A DNA stretch of 64,000 nt. Origin: Streptacidiphilus fuscans. Its GTDB lineage: Bacteria; Actinomycetota; Actinomycetes; Streptomycetales; Streptomycetaceae. The position numbers were made by a program, and so were the translations under genes. Position 1 is the stretch's first letter. Every line of letters starts with the position of its first letter. The notes beneath the pieces were generated by a model that was not told the DNA's origin, made no database searches, and worked only from the letters and a program-made list of their open reading frames with translations. Location: positions 62,001-126,000 of the forward strand of contig NZ_JADPRT010000011.1 in assembly GCF_015690355.1 (NCBI RefSeq), written 5' to 3'. Shown here one piece after another: positions 28,160 to 36,939 of the stretch.

Positions 28160-29791
28160 GTGTTGGACGCTGTGACCCAGATTCCCGCGCCGGTCAACGA
28201 GCCGGTGCACGGCTACGCCCCGGGCAGCCCGGAGCGGGCCCGGCTGGAGGCCGAGCTGAAGCGGCTGGGCTCGCAGGCCCCGGTCGAGCTGACGATGACC
28301 GTCGGCGGCGAGCGCCGCCTGGGCGGTGGCGAGCCGATCGACGTGGTGCAGCCGCACCGGCACGCCGCCGTGCTCGGCACCATGCGCAACGCCACCGCGC
28401 AGGACGCGCGGGACGCGGTCGAGGCCGCGCTGGCCGCCGGTCCCGCCTGGCGTGCGCTCTCCTTCGACGACCGCGCCGCCGTCTTCCTGCGCGCCGCCGA
28501 CCTGCTGTCCGGCCCGTGGCGCGAGACGCTGGCCGCCGCGACCATGCTCGGCCAGTCCAAGACCGCGCAGCAGGCCGAGATCGACACCCCGTGCGAGCTG
28601 GTCGACTTCTGGCGTTTCAACGTCCACTTCGCCCGCCAGATCCTGGCCGAGCAGCCGATCTCCTCGCCCGGCGTGTGGAACCGCACCGACCACCGTCCGC
28701 TCGAGGGCTTCGTCTACGCGATCACGCCGTTCAACTTCACCGCGATCGCCGGCAACCTGCCCACCGCGCCCGCGCTGATGGGCAACACCGTGGTCTGGAA
28801 GCCGTCTCCCACGCAGCAGTTCGCCGCGCACCTGCTGATGCAGCTGCTGGAGGAGGCGGGCCTGCCCAAGGGCGTCATCAACATGGTCACCGGCGACGGC
28901 CTGGCCGTCTCCGAGGTCGTGCTGCCGCACCCGGACCTGGCGGGCATCCACTTCACCGGCTCCACCGCGACGTTCCAGCACCTGTGGAAGTCGGTGGGCG
29001 AGAACATCGCCTCCTACCGCACCTACCCGCGCCTGGTCGGCGAGACCGGCGGCAAGGACTTCCTGGTCGCCCACCCGTCCGCCGACGCGGCGTCCCTGGT
29101 CACCGCGCTGGTGCGCGGAGCGTTCGAGTTCCAGGGCCAGAAGTGCTCCGCCCTGTCGCGCGCCTACGTTCCGGCGTCGCTGTGGGCACGGATCAAGGAC
29201 GAGGTCAAGGCCCAGACCGAGTCGCTGACCATGGGTGACGTCTCGGACCTGTCCAACTTCATGGGCGCGGTCATCGACGCCCGCGCGTTCGCCAAGAACA
29301 GCGCCGCGCTGGAGCGCGCCGCCGCCGACCCGAACGTGGAGATCCTCGCGGGCGGCAGCTGCGACGACTCGGTGGGCTACTTCGTCCGCCCGACCGTCCT
29401 GGTCGGCTCCGACCCGGCCGCGGAGTACTTCCGCGACGAGTACTTCGGCCCGATCCTGGCCGTCCACGTCTACGAGGACGCCGACTGGGACGCCACGCTC
29501 ACCCAGCTCGACGCCGCCTCGCCGTACGGCCTGACCGGCGCCGTCTTCGCCACCGACCGCACCGCGATCGCCGAGGCCATGGACAAGCTGCGCTTCGCGG
29601 CCGGCAACTTCTACATCAACGACAAGCCCACCGGCGCCGTCGTCGGCCAGCAGCCCTTCGGCGGCGGCCGTGCCTCGGGCACCAACGACAAGGCGGGTGC
29701 GGCGCAGAACCTGCTCCGCTGGACCTCGGCCCGCTCGGTCAAGGAGAGCTTCGTCCCGCCGACCGACTACCGCTACCCGCACATGGGCTGA
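28160..29791 (+). CDS. pruA: 1-pyrroline-5-carboxylate dehydrogenase
   Basis: Oxidises glutamate-gamma-semialdehyde (from pyrroline-5-carboxylate) to glutamate with NAD+, the second step of proline catabolism. It has 543 residues. The catalytic Glu is E295 in LVGETGGKDF, and the nucleophilic Cys is C329 in FQGQKCSALSR. The NAD-binding segment FTGSTATFQHLWKSVG fits the P5CDH group. The GTG at 28160 follows CAACGAGGAGAACGC. It precedes putA by 227 bases on the same strand and is divergent from the PucR gene. Confidence 0.96.
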   Translation: MLDAVTQIPAPVNEPVHGYAPGSPERARLEAELKRLGSQAPVELTMTVGGERRLGGGEPIDVVQPHRHAAVLGTMRNATAQDARDAVEAALAAGPAWRALSFDDRAAVFLRAADLLSGPWRETLAAATMLGQSKTAQQAEIDTPCELVDFWRFNVHFARQILAEQPISSPGVWNRTDHRPLEGFVYAITPFNFTAIAGNLPTAPALMGNTVVWKPSPTQQFAAHLLMQLLEEAGLPKGVINMVTGDGLAVSEVVLPHPDLAGIHFTGSTATFQHLWKSVGENIASYRTYPRLVGETGGKDFLVAHPSADAASLVTALVRGAFEFQGQKCSALSRAYVPASLWARIKDEVKAQTESLTMGDVSDLSNFMGAVIDARAFAKNSAALERAAADPNVEILAGGSCDDSVGYFVRPTVLVGSDPAAEYFRDEYFGPILAVHVYEDADWDATLTQLDAASPYGLTGAVFATDRTAIAEAMDKLRFAAGNFYINDKPTGAVVGQQPFGGGRASGTNDKAGAAQNLLRWTSARSVKESFVPPTDYRYPHMG

Positions 29792-29865
29792 CGGATCGTC
29801 GACCGGCACGTCGTGACGGTCGTCGGCCGGGCTCGCCCTGCCCGCTGAACGACGGCTGTCGCATC

Positions 29866-29943
29866 CCGTCGGTCCACCCGCCTGCTACGGCCGGTCGGAC
29901 CGACGGAGGCGGCGTCCCCTCCCAACTCCCCCCGGGGGAGGGG
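29866..29943 (+). terminator. Intercistronic hairpins between pruA and putA
   Basis: Two hairpins: CCGTCGGTCC (29866-29875) with GGACCGACGG (29897-29906), spacer 21; and CCCCTCCC (29916-29923) with GGGAGGGG (29936-29943). Neither has a U-tract. They may act as a partial terminator or as an RNA processing/stability site that sets different levels of PruA and PutA. Confidence 0.6.
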
Positions 29944-30018
29944 CCGCCGCCGGTATCCCTGTCTTTCCCACGCTTGTCCCCCCACGCTTCCGCTTCTCCC
30001 GCACCCCCAGGAGTTGAC

Positions 30019-30948
30019 ATGCTCCGTACCACGCTGCTTGCGGCCTCCCGCTCTCCGCGCTCCCGCAAGCTCATCGAGCAGCTCCCGCCCACCCGCGCCA
30101 TCGTCAAGCGCTTCGTCGCCGGTGACACCCTGGACGAGGGCGTCTCCGTCACCGACACGCTCGTCGGCACCGGCCGCCGGATCACCCTCGACCACCTGGG
30201 CGAGGACACCACCGACGCCGCCCAGGCCGCCGGAACCGCCGAGGCATACGAGAAGCTGCTCGCGGCCCTCGCCGAGACCGGTCTGGCGGACCGCGCCGAG
30301 GTCTCCGTCAAGCTCTCCGCCGTCGGGCAGTTCCTGCCCAAGGACGGCGAGCAGGTCGCCCTGGAGAACGCCCGCCGCATCTGCGCCGCTGCCGCGGCCG
30401 TCGGCACCACGGTCACCCTGGACATGGAGGACCACACCACCACCGACTCCACCCTGGGCATCGCCCGCGAACTGCGCGCGGACTACCCGTGGTTGGGCGT
30501 CGTGCTGCAGGCCTACCTGCACCGCACCGAGGCGGACTGCGCCGAGTTCAGCGGTCCCGGCAGCCGCGTCCGCCTGTGCAAGGGCGCGTACCAGGAGCCC
30601 GCGTCGGTCGCGTTCCAGAAGAAGAGCGACGTCGACCTGGCCTATGTCCGCTGCCTCAAGATCCTGATGGCGGGCGAGGGTTACCCGATGGTGGCCTCCC
30701 ACGACCCGCGGCTGATCCGCGTCGCGGGCCAGCTGGCCGCGCAGAACGGCCGGTCGGCGGACTCCTTCGAGTACCAGATGCTGTACGGCATCCGCCCGGA
30801 GGAGCAGGAGCGGCTCATCGCCGAGGGCAACACCATGCGGGTCTACCTGCCCTACGGCAACCAGTGGTACGGCTACTTCATGCGCCGCCTCGCGGAGCGC
30901 CCGGCCAACCTGGTGTTCTTCCTGCGCGCGCTGGCGACGAAGAGCTGA
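30019..30948 (+). CDS. putA: Proline dehydrogenase (monofunctional PutA/PRODH)
   Basis: FAD enzyme that oxidises proline to pyrroline-5-carboxylate, the substrate of PruA. It has 309 residues, the size of monofunctional actinobacterial PRODH. Motifs include EVSVKLSAVGQFL near the N-terminus, VTLDMEDHTTTDST, RVRLCKGAYQEP and EYQMLYGIRPEEQERL. The ATG at 30019 has AGGAG upstream. It follows pruA on the same strand and is followed by a terminator hairpin. Confidence 0.96.
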   Translation: MLRTTLLAASRSPRSRKLIEQLPPTRAIVKRFVAGDTLDEGVSVTDTLVGTGRRITLDHLGEDTTDAAQAAGTAEAYEKLLAALAETGLADRAEVSVKLSAVGQFLPKDGEQVALENARRICAAAAAVGTTVTLDMEDHTTTDSTLGIARELRADYPWLGVVLQAYLHRTEADCAEFSGPGSRVRLCKGAYQEPASVAFQKKSDVDLAYVRCLKILMAGEGYPMVASHDPRLIRVAGQLAAQNGRSADSFEYQMLYGIRPEEQERLIAEGNTMRVYLPYGNQWYGYFMRRLAERPANLVFFLRALATKS

Positions 30949-30991
30949 CGGACCGTCGGACGCGAGGCACCGTCGGACTCGACTGGGAGGC

Positions 30992-31017
30992 GGACCCGCC
31001 GGGGCAGCGGCGGGTCC
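30992..31017 (+). terminator. Terminator after putA
   Basis: GGACCCGCC (30992-31000) pairs perfectly with GGCGGGTCC (31009-31017) around an eight-base loop, 44 bases after the putA stop. Confidence 0.7.
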
Positions 31018-31105
31018 ACCGGCCTGCCCCTCACCGTCACCGTCGTCCTCACCTGAACGCAGCACCCGGGACGTGACCGTCCCGTCGGCGGCTCGTTGTT
31101 CCGAC

Positions 31106-31333
31106 GTGAGCGTGAAGAAGATCGTCACCGCTGCCGTCCTCGCCACCGCTGCCCTCGCGTCCGCCGCGCCCGCCAGCGCTGCCGACAGGGGCCACGTCGG
31201 GCCGTTCGATCCGCCGCATCCCTGGGACTTCTCCAGCGCGGTCTCGTGCTTCCAGCAGATCGCCGCCGTACCCGTCCTCGGCCGCTGGAACGACGACCAC
31301 GCCCCCGCCCCCGCCCCTCACTGCGGCGGCTGA
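31106..31333 (+). CDS. Small secreted protein
   Basis: About 75 residues from the GTG at 31106 (a second GTG two codons later is possible). A basic start KK and a hydrophobic segment VTAAVLATAALASAAPASAA form a clear signal peptide. The mature ~50 residues contain HVGPFDPPHPWDFSSAVSC and two cysteines (one in SCFQQI, one in PHCGG) that could form a disulfide. No known family; not a chaplin or rodlin by sequence. It lies between putA and lgt with no operon partner. No strong ribosome site is seen. Confidence 0.6.
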   Translation: MSVKKIVTAAVLATAALASAAPASAADRGHVGPFDPPHPWDFSSAVSCFQQIAAVPVLGRWNDDHAPAPAPHCGG

Positions 31334-31378
31334 GCGTCCCAGGTGCGGGGCCGGTCGGGGTTCGGCAGGGGCCGCGGT

Positions 31379-31391
31379 TACCCTCGCAGCA
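31379..31391 (+). promoter_or_regulatory. -10 box of a probable leaderless lgt promoter
   Basis: TACCCT at 31379-31384 lies six bases before the lgt ATG at 31391, which has no ribosome site. Transcription would begin at the start codon. Confidence 0.4.
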
Positions 31392-32260
31392 TGCAGCTAG
31401 CCGCCATCCCGTCCCCGTCGGTGAACGGTTTCCACCTGGGGCCGCTTTACATCCACTTCTACGCGCTGATGTACATCGTGGGCATCAGCCTCGCCGTGCT
31501 TCTCGGCCGGCGGAGGTGGAGCGCGGTGGGCGGCGACCCGGCGCTGGTCGACGAGATCGCCATCTGGTGTGTGCCCGCCGGGATCATCGGCGGCCGGATC
31601 TACTTCGACCTCACCACGCCCAAGTACATCCCGCCGCACTGGTGGGGGCCGCTGGCCGTCTGGGACGGCGGGCTGGGCATCTGGGGCGGGGTCGCGTTGG
31701 CCACGGTCGTCGGCATCTGGCGGCTGCGCAAAGCCGGGGCCGACGTGCTGGCGATGATGGACGCGCTGGCGCCGTGCCTGCTGGTCGCCCAGGCGATCGG
31801 CCGCGTCGGCAACTACTTCAACCAGGAGCTCTTCGGCGGCCCGACCAGCTTGCCCTGGGGGCTGGAGATCGCGCCCGCCTACCGCCCGCCGGGCTACCTC
31901 CAGGACCCGACGTTCCACCCCACGTTCCTCTACGAGCTCGTCTGGGACCTGCTGCTCGCGTGGCTGCTGATCCGTCTCGGCAAGAGCGGCAAGGTGCGGC
32001 CCGGCAGCCTGATGGCGCTCTACGTCGTGGGCTACTCGGCCTTCCGCATCTTCGAGGAGTCGCTGCGCGTCGACCCCTCCGAGCACTTCCTCGGCCTGCG
32101 CCTGAACTTCTTCGTCGCCTCGGCGTTGACGCTGTTCGGCCTGGTCTGGTTCGTCGTCCTGCAGCGGCGGAGCCCCCGACCGGAAGCAGTAGCGGAAGCG
32201 GAAGCGGACCCGGAGGCAACAGACACCTCGGAGGCACCTGAGCCGCCGGAGTCTCAGTGA
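31391..32260 (+). CDS. lgt: Prolipoprotein diacylglyceryl transferase
   Basis: Membrane enzyme that attaches diacylglycerol from phosphatidylglycerol to the lipobox cysteine of prelipoproteins. It has 289 residues with about seven hydrophobic segments. The Lgt signature GRVGNYFNQELFG is at about residues 137-149, and the HFYALMYIVGI start is typical. After the last segment there is a Glu/Ala/Pro-rich tail. The ATG at 31391 starts the conserved part. Its last seven bases overlap the convergent LysE gene. Confidence 0.96.
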   Translation: MQLAAIPSPSVNGFHLGPLYIHFYALMYIVGISLAVLLGRRRWSAVGGDPALVDEIAIWCVPAGIIGGRIYFDLTTPKYIPPHWWGPLAVWDGGLGIWGGVALATVVGIWRLRKAGADVLAMMDALAPCLLVAQAIGRVGNYFNQELFGGPTSLPWGLEIAPAYRPPGYLQDPTFHPTFLYELVWDLLLAWLLIRLGKSGKVRPGSLMALYVVGYSAFRIFEESLRVDPSEHFLGLRLNFFVASALTLFGLVWFVVLQRRSPRPEAVAEAEADPEATDTSEAPEPPESQ

Positions 32261-32904
32261 GGCTGCAGCAGTAGGCGGACGGCGAGACCGAGGATCACGG
32301 CGCTGGAGACCAGGGACGTGCAGAGCCGCCCGTAAGGGCCGGTCAGCGCGCGGCCCAGCAGGGCACCGCCGCCCGCGAGCAGGAGTTGCCAACTCGCGGA
32401 CGCCGCGAAGGCGGCCGTGACGAATACGGCCTCGTCCCAGCGTCCGGACGCTGCACCGCCCTGCCGGGCGAGCACGAGGGCGGCGAAGTAGATCACCGTG
32501 ATCGGGTTCATCAGCGTGATGCCGAGGAGCCCGAGGTACGCCTGCGTCGGGCTGAGCGGGGCGCGGTCCTCCGCCTCCGCCCGCTGCCGCGCGCGGTACC
32601 GGGCGACGGCGCGGGTCGCGCCGATCAGTGCGAGCGCGACGAGCACCGTGGCCGAGGCCCAGTGCAAGGGGACGGTGATCGAGGTGAGGGCGGGCGCCAG
32701 AGCCGAGCCCCCGAGTACGGAGATCAGCGCGTAGAGGCCGTCGGCGGTCGCGACGCCGAGAGCGGCGCACGACCCGATCCGCAGCGTCGTCCGGGCGGTG
32801 AGCGCCACGAGGTATGTTCCGACCGCTCCCACCGGCATGGCGATGCCGTAGCCGGCGAGAAGTCCGGCGACGAGAGCCGCGCCACCGGCGCTGCCCGCGC
32901 TCAT
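32254..32904 (-). CDS. LysE-family translocator
   Basis: Membrane exporter of 216 residues with about six hydrophobic segments. The LysE/RhtB pattern starts with GYGIAMPVGAVGTYLVALTAR, and the middle carries LLGITLMNPITVIYFAALVLA, the family's NP motif. Amino acids or related small molecules are typical substrates. It ends inside the lgt 3' end on the opposite strand (7 bases). Confidence 0.9.
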   Translation of the reverse strand: MSAGSAGGAALVAGLLAGYGIAMPVGAVGTYLVALTARTTLRIGSCAALGVATADGLYALISVLGGSALAPALTSITVPLHWASATVLVALALIGATRAVARYRARQRAEAEDRAPLSPTQAYLGLLGITLMNPITVIYFAALVLARQGGAASGRWDEAVFVTAAFAASASWQLLLAGGGALLGRALTGPYGRLCTSLVSSAVILGLAVRLLLQPH

Positions 32905-33067
32905 GCGGGGTGCGGAATCGAGCCTCCCGGGCGGCGCGCGGACTGCTGTCGGCCGTGCTCCGCCGTGGCGGAGGAGGGCAGCGACGGCAGTGGCAGCGCG
33001 AGGGCGGGAGTCGTGGTCATGGGCTGATGGTCGGGGCGTTCCAGGCCGCCCCGCAAGCCGTTTTCCG

Positions 33068-33097
33068 TTTCAGGAGGCAGCCTTTCAGGAGGCAGCC
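33068..33097. repeat. Two adjacent 15-base repeats
   Basis: TTTCAGGAGGCAGCC occurs at 33068-33082 and again directly at 33083-33097. This lies in the 203-base region between the LysE gene start (32904) and the small gene at 33108, in which nothing else is evident. Confidence 0.7.
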
Positions 33098-33107
33098 ACG
33101 CCGCGGT

Positions 33108-33296
33108 TCAGGCGGCGGTGGCTATCTCCAGGGGCTGGTTCGCGGCGGTGCGGGCGGCGAGGTACTCGTCGACGAGGCGGGTGTAGAGATCCCGCTCCGA
33201 CGCCGTGAGACGACGGCCGCGGGCCCGCGCGAGAAGCGCGCGGATGCGGTTGTTCGCGAGATCGGCTCGCGAAAGCGGGGTGATCACGTTCTGCAT
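33108..33296 (-). CDS. Small helical protein of unknown function (62 aa)
   Basis: Starts with MQNVITPLSRADLANNRIRA and continues as charged helix (LTASERDLYTRLVDEYLAAR). No signal or membrane segment. GAGGT lies just before the ATG. It is preceded 65 bases upstream by the gene at 33362 on the same strand, so the two may be co-transcribed. Size and composition resemble the small conserved proteins often found in streptomycetes; no function can be given. Confidence 0.65.
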   Translation of the reverse strand: MQNVITPLSRADLANNRIRALLARARGRRLTASERDLYTRLVDEYLAARTAANQPLEIATAA

Positions 33297-33361
33297 ACCT
33301 CGAATCTATCGTCGACCACTGACAATCGGCGCGGGATTTCGGCTCGCGGACGGTCGTGCGA

Positions 33362-34033
33362 TCACCCCGGACCGGCGGAGGAGTCGCCGGTGAGCAAGGG
33401 TGGCTGACGCTCGTTCAGTTGACGGCGGCACTCGGCGGCCAGGTGTGGATACGCCGTGCCGATCGCCTCGTACACGCGTCGGCGCAGCAGGCACTCGGCG
33501 TCGGCGCGGCCCGCGCTGCCGTGCAGGCCGTCGAGCACGGCGTCGTAGTCGGTCAGCGCGTGCCGCAGGTAGTTGACCTGCCACCGGCGCAGCGCGCCCG
33601 GCTCGGCGGCGTCGGGTCGGGCCGGGGCCGCGGCGTGGTCCCCGTACCGGCAGGCGCGCTGCGCGTCCCGGTGGTTGCGGTGCGCGACGGCCCTGCGGGT
33701 GAGGCAGTCCGGCGAGAGCCGGGGGACGCGGATGTCCAGCCCCTCCACCTCGGCGAGCACGGCGCGGCGTCGACGCTGGGCCGCCGCACGGGAGTTGGCG
33801 GCGCGCTGGGCGGCAGCGGTGGCCAAGGCGGCGAACGCGTCCGTCGCCTCCGCGGCGGCGACGCGGGAGACGGCGTAGAGCCGGGACGGCGACGCGCCCC
33901 TGAAGTGCGGATTGCGCACCGTCTTGTCGGGCGAGCCGAGCAGCTTGGCGACCATGCTGGGCGTCCAGCCACGGTGTCGCAGTCCTGCGAGGGAGAGGTA
34001 GCGGTGGGCGGGAGTGGTGGCGTCGGGGTTCAT
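33362..34033 (-). CDS. Protein with an N-terminal HTH-like motif (223 aa)
   Basis: Not recognised as a named family. The N-terminal ~50 residues read like an excisionase-type helix-turn-helix (RHRGWTPSMVAKLLGSPDKT, then NPHFRGASPSRLYAVSRVAA). The middle is Ala/Arg-rich helix (about residues 70-110), and the C-terminal half is helical with conserved-looking VNYLRHALTDYDAVLDGLHG. Similar proteins occur scattered in streptomycete genomes and plasmids. Context: upstream of the 62-aa gene, downstream of the G/C-run repeat. Confidence 0.7.
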   Translation of the reverse strand: MNPDATTPAHRYLSLAGLRHRGWTPSMVAKLLGSPDKTVRNPHFRGASPSRLYAVSRVAAAEATDAFAALATAAAQRAANSRAAAQRRRRAVLAEVEGLDIRVPRLSPDCLTRRAVAHRNHRDAQRACRYGDHAAAPARPDAAEPGALRRWQVNYLRHALTDYDAVLDGLHGSAGRADAECLLRRRVYEAIGTAYPHLAAECRRQLNERQPPLLTGDSSAGPG

Positions 34034-34116
34034 GCCGCCTCCAGGGGGACCGGGGTTGAACAGCCGTATGTGGTGTGTACGGACGGTCTAGCGCCCAGCA
34101 CTGACAGCCTTCGGCG

Positions 34117-34218
34117 AGTTGCACTATCAGGGGCGGGGGGGGGGGCCGGGGGGGGGGGGGGGCCCGGGGGGGGGGGGGGGGGGCCGCCCCCCCCCCCCCC
34201 GCCCCTGAAAGTGCAACT
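34117..34218. repeat. Palindromic element, copy D, with an abnormal G/C homopolymer centre
   Basis: Outer arms AGTTGCACTATCAGGGGC (34117-34134) and GCCCCTGAAAGTGCAACT (34201-34218) match 17 of 18 bases, as in the other copies. Where the others have GCGGGGAACTGCGCG arms and a mixed centre, this one has ~66 bases of almost only G then C. That is probably a sequencing or consensus error over the hairpin rather than the real sequence. It lies in the 344-base gap between the divergent 33362 gene and pepN. Confidence 0.8.
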
Positions 34219-34364
34219 AACTGCGGTAGCGTCGGTGACCCGTCGGGCTCCGGAGGCAGGTGCAACCCCTCCCAGTGGGGACAAGCGGCGCGCATCGGCG
34301 CAGCTCACGCCCCCTGCCGCGCCGGAGGCGCGGATGGGTTCTTCGCGCGGAAGAGCTGAGCGCC

Positions 34365-34378
34365 TAGCATGATCCCCA
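34365..34378 (+). promoter_or_regulatory. -10 box of a probable leaderless pepN promoter
   Basis: TAGCAT at 34365-34370 followed by seven bases to the ATG at 34378, with no ribosome site. An in-frame ATG overlaps the -10 box itself at 34369 and is therefore unlikely to be used. Confidence 0.55.
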
Positions 34379-36939
34379 TGTCTGCTGCCCTCACGCGCGC
34401 CGAAGCCGAGGTACGGCGGCGTCTGCTCGACGTCCGCTGTGTCTCCGTCGAGCTGGATCTGACGGTCGGGGAGGACGTGTTCCGGTCCGTCACCGTGATC
34501 AACTTCAGCTGCCGGACCCCGGGCGCCGCGACGTTTGTGGACGTCAAACCCGCGCTCCTGCGGCGCGTCCTGCTCAACGGGCGGGAGCTGGATCCGGGCG
34601 CGCTGGACGGCGGGCGGTTCCCGCTCACGGACCTCGCGGACGACAACGAGCTGCTGGTCGACGCGGACATGGCCTTCTCCCGTACCGGCGAGGGCATGCA
34701 CCGGTTCGTGGACCCGGCCGACGGCGAGGTCTACGTCTACACCCAGTCGTTCCTGGACGACGGCCCGCGCGTCTTCGCGGCCTTCGACCAGCCGGACCTG
34801 AAGGCTCCGTACCAGGTCAGCGTCACCGCGCCGTCCTCGTGGACCGTCGTCGCCAACGCCTCCGGCACCCGCGAGGAGCTGGCGGAGGGCCACGCCACCC
34901 GGACCAGCTTCGCGCCCACCGCCGCGATCAGCAGCTACCTGGTCGCCGTCGTCGCCGGGCCGCTGCACTCCGTGCTCTCCGAGCACGACGGCATCCCGCT
35001 CGGCCTGCACTGCCGCCGTTCGCTCGCGCCCTACCTCGACGCGGACGCCGAGGAGTTGCTGACCGTCACCCGGCAGTGCTTCGACGCCTACCACGGGCTG
35101 TTCCGGCAGCGGTATCCGTTCGGCGGCTACGACCAGTGCTTCGTACCGGAGTTCAACGTCGGGGCGATGGAGAACCCCGGCTGTGTGACGCTGCGCGACA
35201 CCTTCCTCTTCCGGTCCGCCGTGCCGGAGACCGAGCGTGAGCACCGCGCGATCGTGGTGGCGCACGAGATGGCCCACATGTGGTTCGGCGACCTGGTCAC
35301 CATGCGCTGGTGGGACGACCTGTGGCTGAACGAGTCGTTCGCCGAGTACATGGGCTTCCGCGTGGTCGCCGACGCGACCCGGTTCGGCACCGCCGCGTGG
35401 ACCGGCTTCGCGTCCACCAAGGCCTGGGGTCGGGACGCGGACCAGCGCCCCTCGACGCACCCGGTCGCGCCCGAGTCCGTCTCCGACACCGCCGAGGCGC
35501 TGCAGAACTTCGACGGCATCTCCTACGCCAAGGGTGCCGCCGCGCTGCGGCAGTTGGCCGCCTGGCTCGGTGACGAGGCCTTCTTCGCGGGCGTCAACCG
35601 CCACTTCGAGGCGCACGCGTTCGGGAACGCCACCCTGGACGACCTGTTGCAGTCGCTCGCCGGGACCAGCGGCCGGGACGTGCACGCCTGGGCCGAGCGG
35701 TGGCTGCGGACGACGGGGTTGGACACGCTGCGCCCCGCCGACGGCGTGCTGCAGCAGCGCAGCGCGGACGGGCAGTTGCGTCCGCACCTGATCACCGTGG
35801 CCGGCTACGACCGGCTGCCGGACGGCACGCTGATGTTGCGTCAGCGGACGCCGCTGGAGCTGGTGCCCGGCGAGCCGGCGCTGCTGCCCGAGCAGCGCAC
35901 CGAGCTGCTGGTGCCGGACGACACCGACCTGGCCTTCGCCAAGATCCGCCTGGACGAGAAGTCCTGGGAGACCGTCAGGGAGTCGTTGGGGCATGTCCCC
36001 GACGTGCTGGCCCGGGCCGTGCTGTGGAACAGCGCGCGCGACCAGGTCCGCGACGGCGAGCTGCCCGCGAGCGAGTTCGTGGAGCTGGTCGCCGCCCATC
36101 TGCCGGGCGAGTCCTCGGTCCACCTGGTGCAGGACGTGCTGGCCTTCGCCGGTGGCGGATGCGCCGACCACTACCTGCCGCCGGAGCGTCGTGCCTGGGC
36201 GCTGACGAGGCTGGCCGAGGTCTGCCGTTCGATGCTGCGCCGGACCGAGGGCGACCCGGCCGCGAGCGGGCTGCGGCTGGTGGCCGTGCGCGGGCTGATC
36301 GACGCCGCCTCCACCTCGGTCGAGCAGGCGGAGCTGCGCGGCTGGCTGGACGACGGCGCGGTCCCCGGCGGCCCGGAGCTGGACCCGGCGCTGCGCTGGC
36401 AGTTGCTGCTGCGGCTCTGCGTGCTGGGCGCGGCGGGCGAGGCGGAGATCGTGGCGGAGGTGGACCGCGACCCGAGCGCCACCAGCGCGGAGGGCGCGGC
36501 CCGCTGCCGCGCCGCGCTGCCGGAGAGGGACGGCAAACTGGCGGCCTGGGACGCCGTGTTCGGCGGTGATCTCTCCAACTACCTGCTCCGGGCCACCATC
36601 GACGGCATCTGGCAGCCGGAGCAGGCCGAGCTGCTCGACGAACTCGGCCTGCCGGAGCGGTTCTTCGCCGACGCCGCGGCCGTCGCCGAACGCCGTGGCC
36701 CGGCCATCGCCCGCGCGCTCACCACGGCGTCCGGGTTCCCCGGCCACGCCGCCTCGCCGGAGGTGCTGGCCGTCGGCGAGCAGTACCTCTCCCGCGACGA
36801 CCTCGGCGCGGCGCTGCGGCGCGGTCTGTCGGACCGGCTGGACGACATGCGACGCGCCGTCAGGAGCCGTGCGCTGGAGCGCGACGCGGGCGAGCCGGAG
36901 GAGATCGCGGTCGACACGGCAGCGAAGGAGGGGGAGTGA
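34378..36939 (+). CDS. pepN: Aminopeptidase N (M1 family)
   Basis: Zinc metallopeptidase that removes N-terminal residues from peptides in the cytosol. It has 853 residues, the full M1 size. The substrate motif GAMEN starts at residue 262. The zinc site HEMAH is at 296-300, with the third ligand E319 in WLNESFAEY (HExxH-18-E). The ERAP1-like C-terminal helical domain is present. The start at 34378 fits the leaderless promoter. The stop overlaps the next gene (GTGA), so the amidohydrolase is probably co-translated. Confidence 0.96.
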   Translation: MSAALTRAEAEVRRRLLDVRCVSVELDLTVGEDVFRSVTVINFSCRTPGAATFVDVKPALLRRVLLNGRELDPGALDGGRFPLTDLADDNELLVDADMAFSRTGEGMHRFVDPADGEVYVYTQSFLDDGPRVFAAFDQPDLKAPYQVSVTAPSSWTVVANASGTREELAEGHATRTSFAPTAAISSYLVAVVAGPLHSVLSEHDGIPLGLHCRRSLAPYLDADAEELLTVTRQCFDAYHGLFRQRYPFGGYDQCFVPEFNVGAMENPGCVTLRDTFLFRSAVPETEREHRAIVVAHEMAHMWFGDLVTMRWWDDLWLNESFAEYMGFRVVADATRFGTAAWTGFASTKAWGRDADQRPSTHPVAPESVSDTAEALQNFDGISYAKGAAALRQLAAWLGDEAFFAGVNRHFEAHAFGNATLDDLLQSLAGTSGRDVHAWAERWLRTTGLDTLRPADGVLQQRSADGQLRPHLITVAGYDRLPDGTLMLRQRTPLELVPGEPALLPEQRTELLVPDDTDLAFAKIRLDEKSWETVRESLGHVPDVLARAVLWNSARDQVRDGELPASEFVELVAAHLPGESSVHLVQDVLAFAGGGCADHYLPPERRAWALTRLAEVCRSMLRRTEGDPAASGLRLVAVRGLIDAASTSVEQAELRGWLDDGAVPGGPELDPALRWQLLLRLCVLGAAGEAEIVAEVDRDPSATSAEGAARCRAALPERDGKLAAWDAVFGGDLSNYLLRATIDGIWQPEQAELLDELGLPERFFADAAAVAERRGPAIARALTTASGFPGHAASPEVLAVGEQYLSRDDLGAALRRGLSDRLDDMRRAVRSRALERDAGEPEEIAVDTAAKEGE

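Noticed and set aside
34134-34201. G-quadruplex or promoter function for the G/C run
   Set aside because: The flanks show it replaces a hairpin centre found intact elsewhere, so a sequence artefact is likelier.
34030-36747. 905-aa open frame on the minus strand opposite pepN
   Set aside because: Shadow of the clear M1 aminopeptidase; it also runs into the corrupted G/C region.
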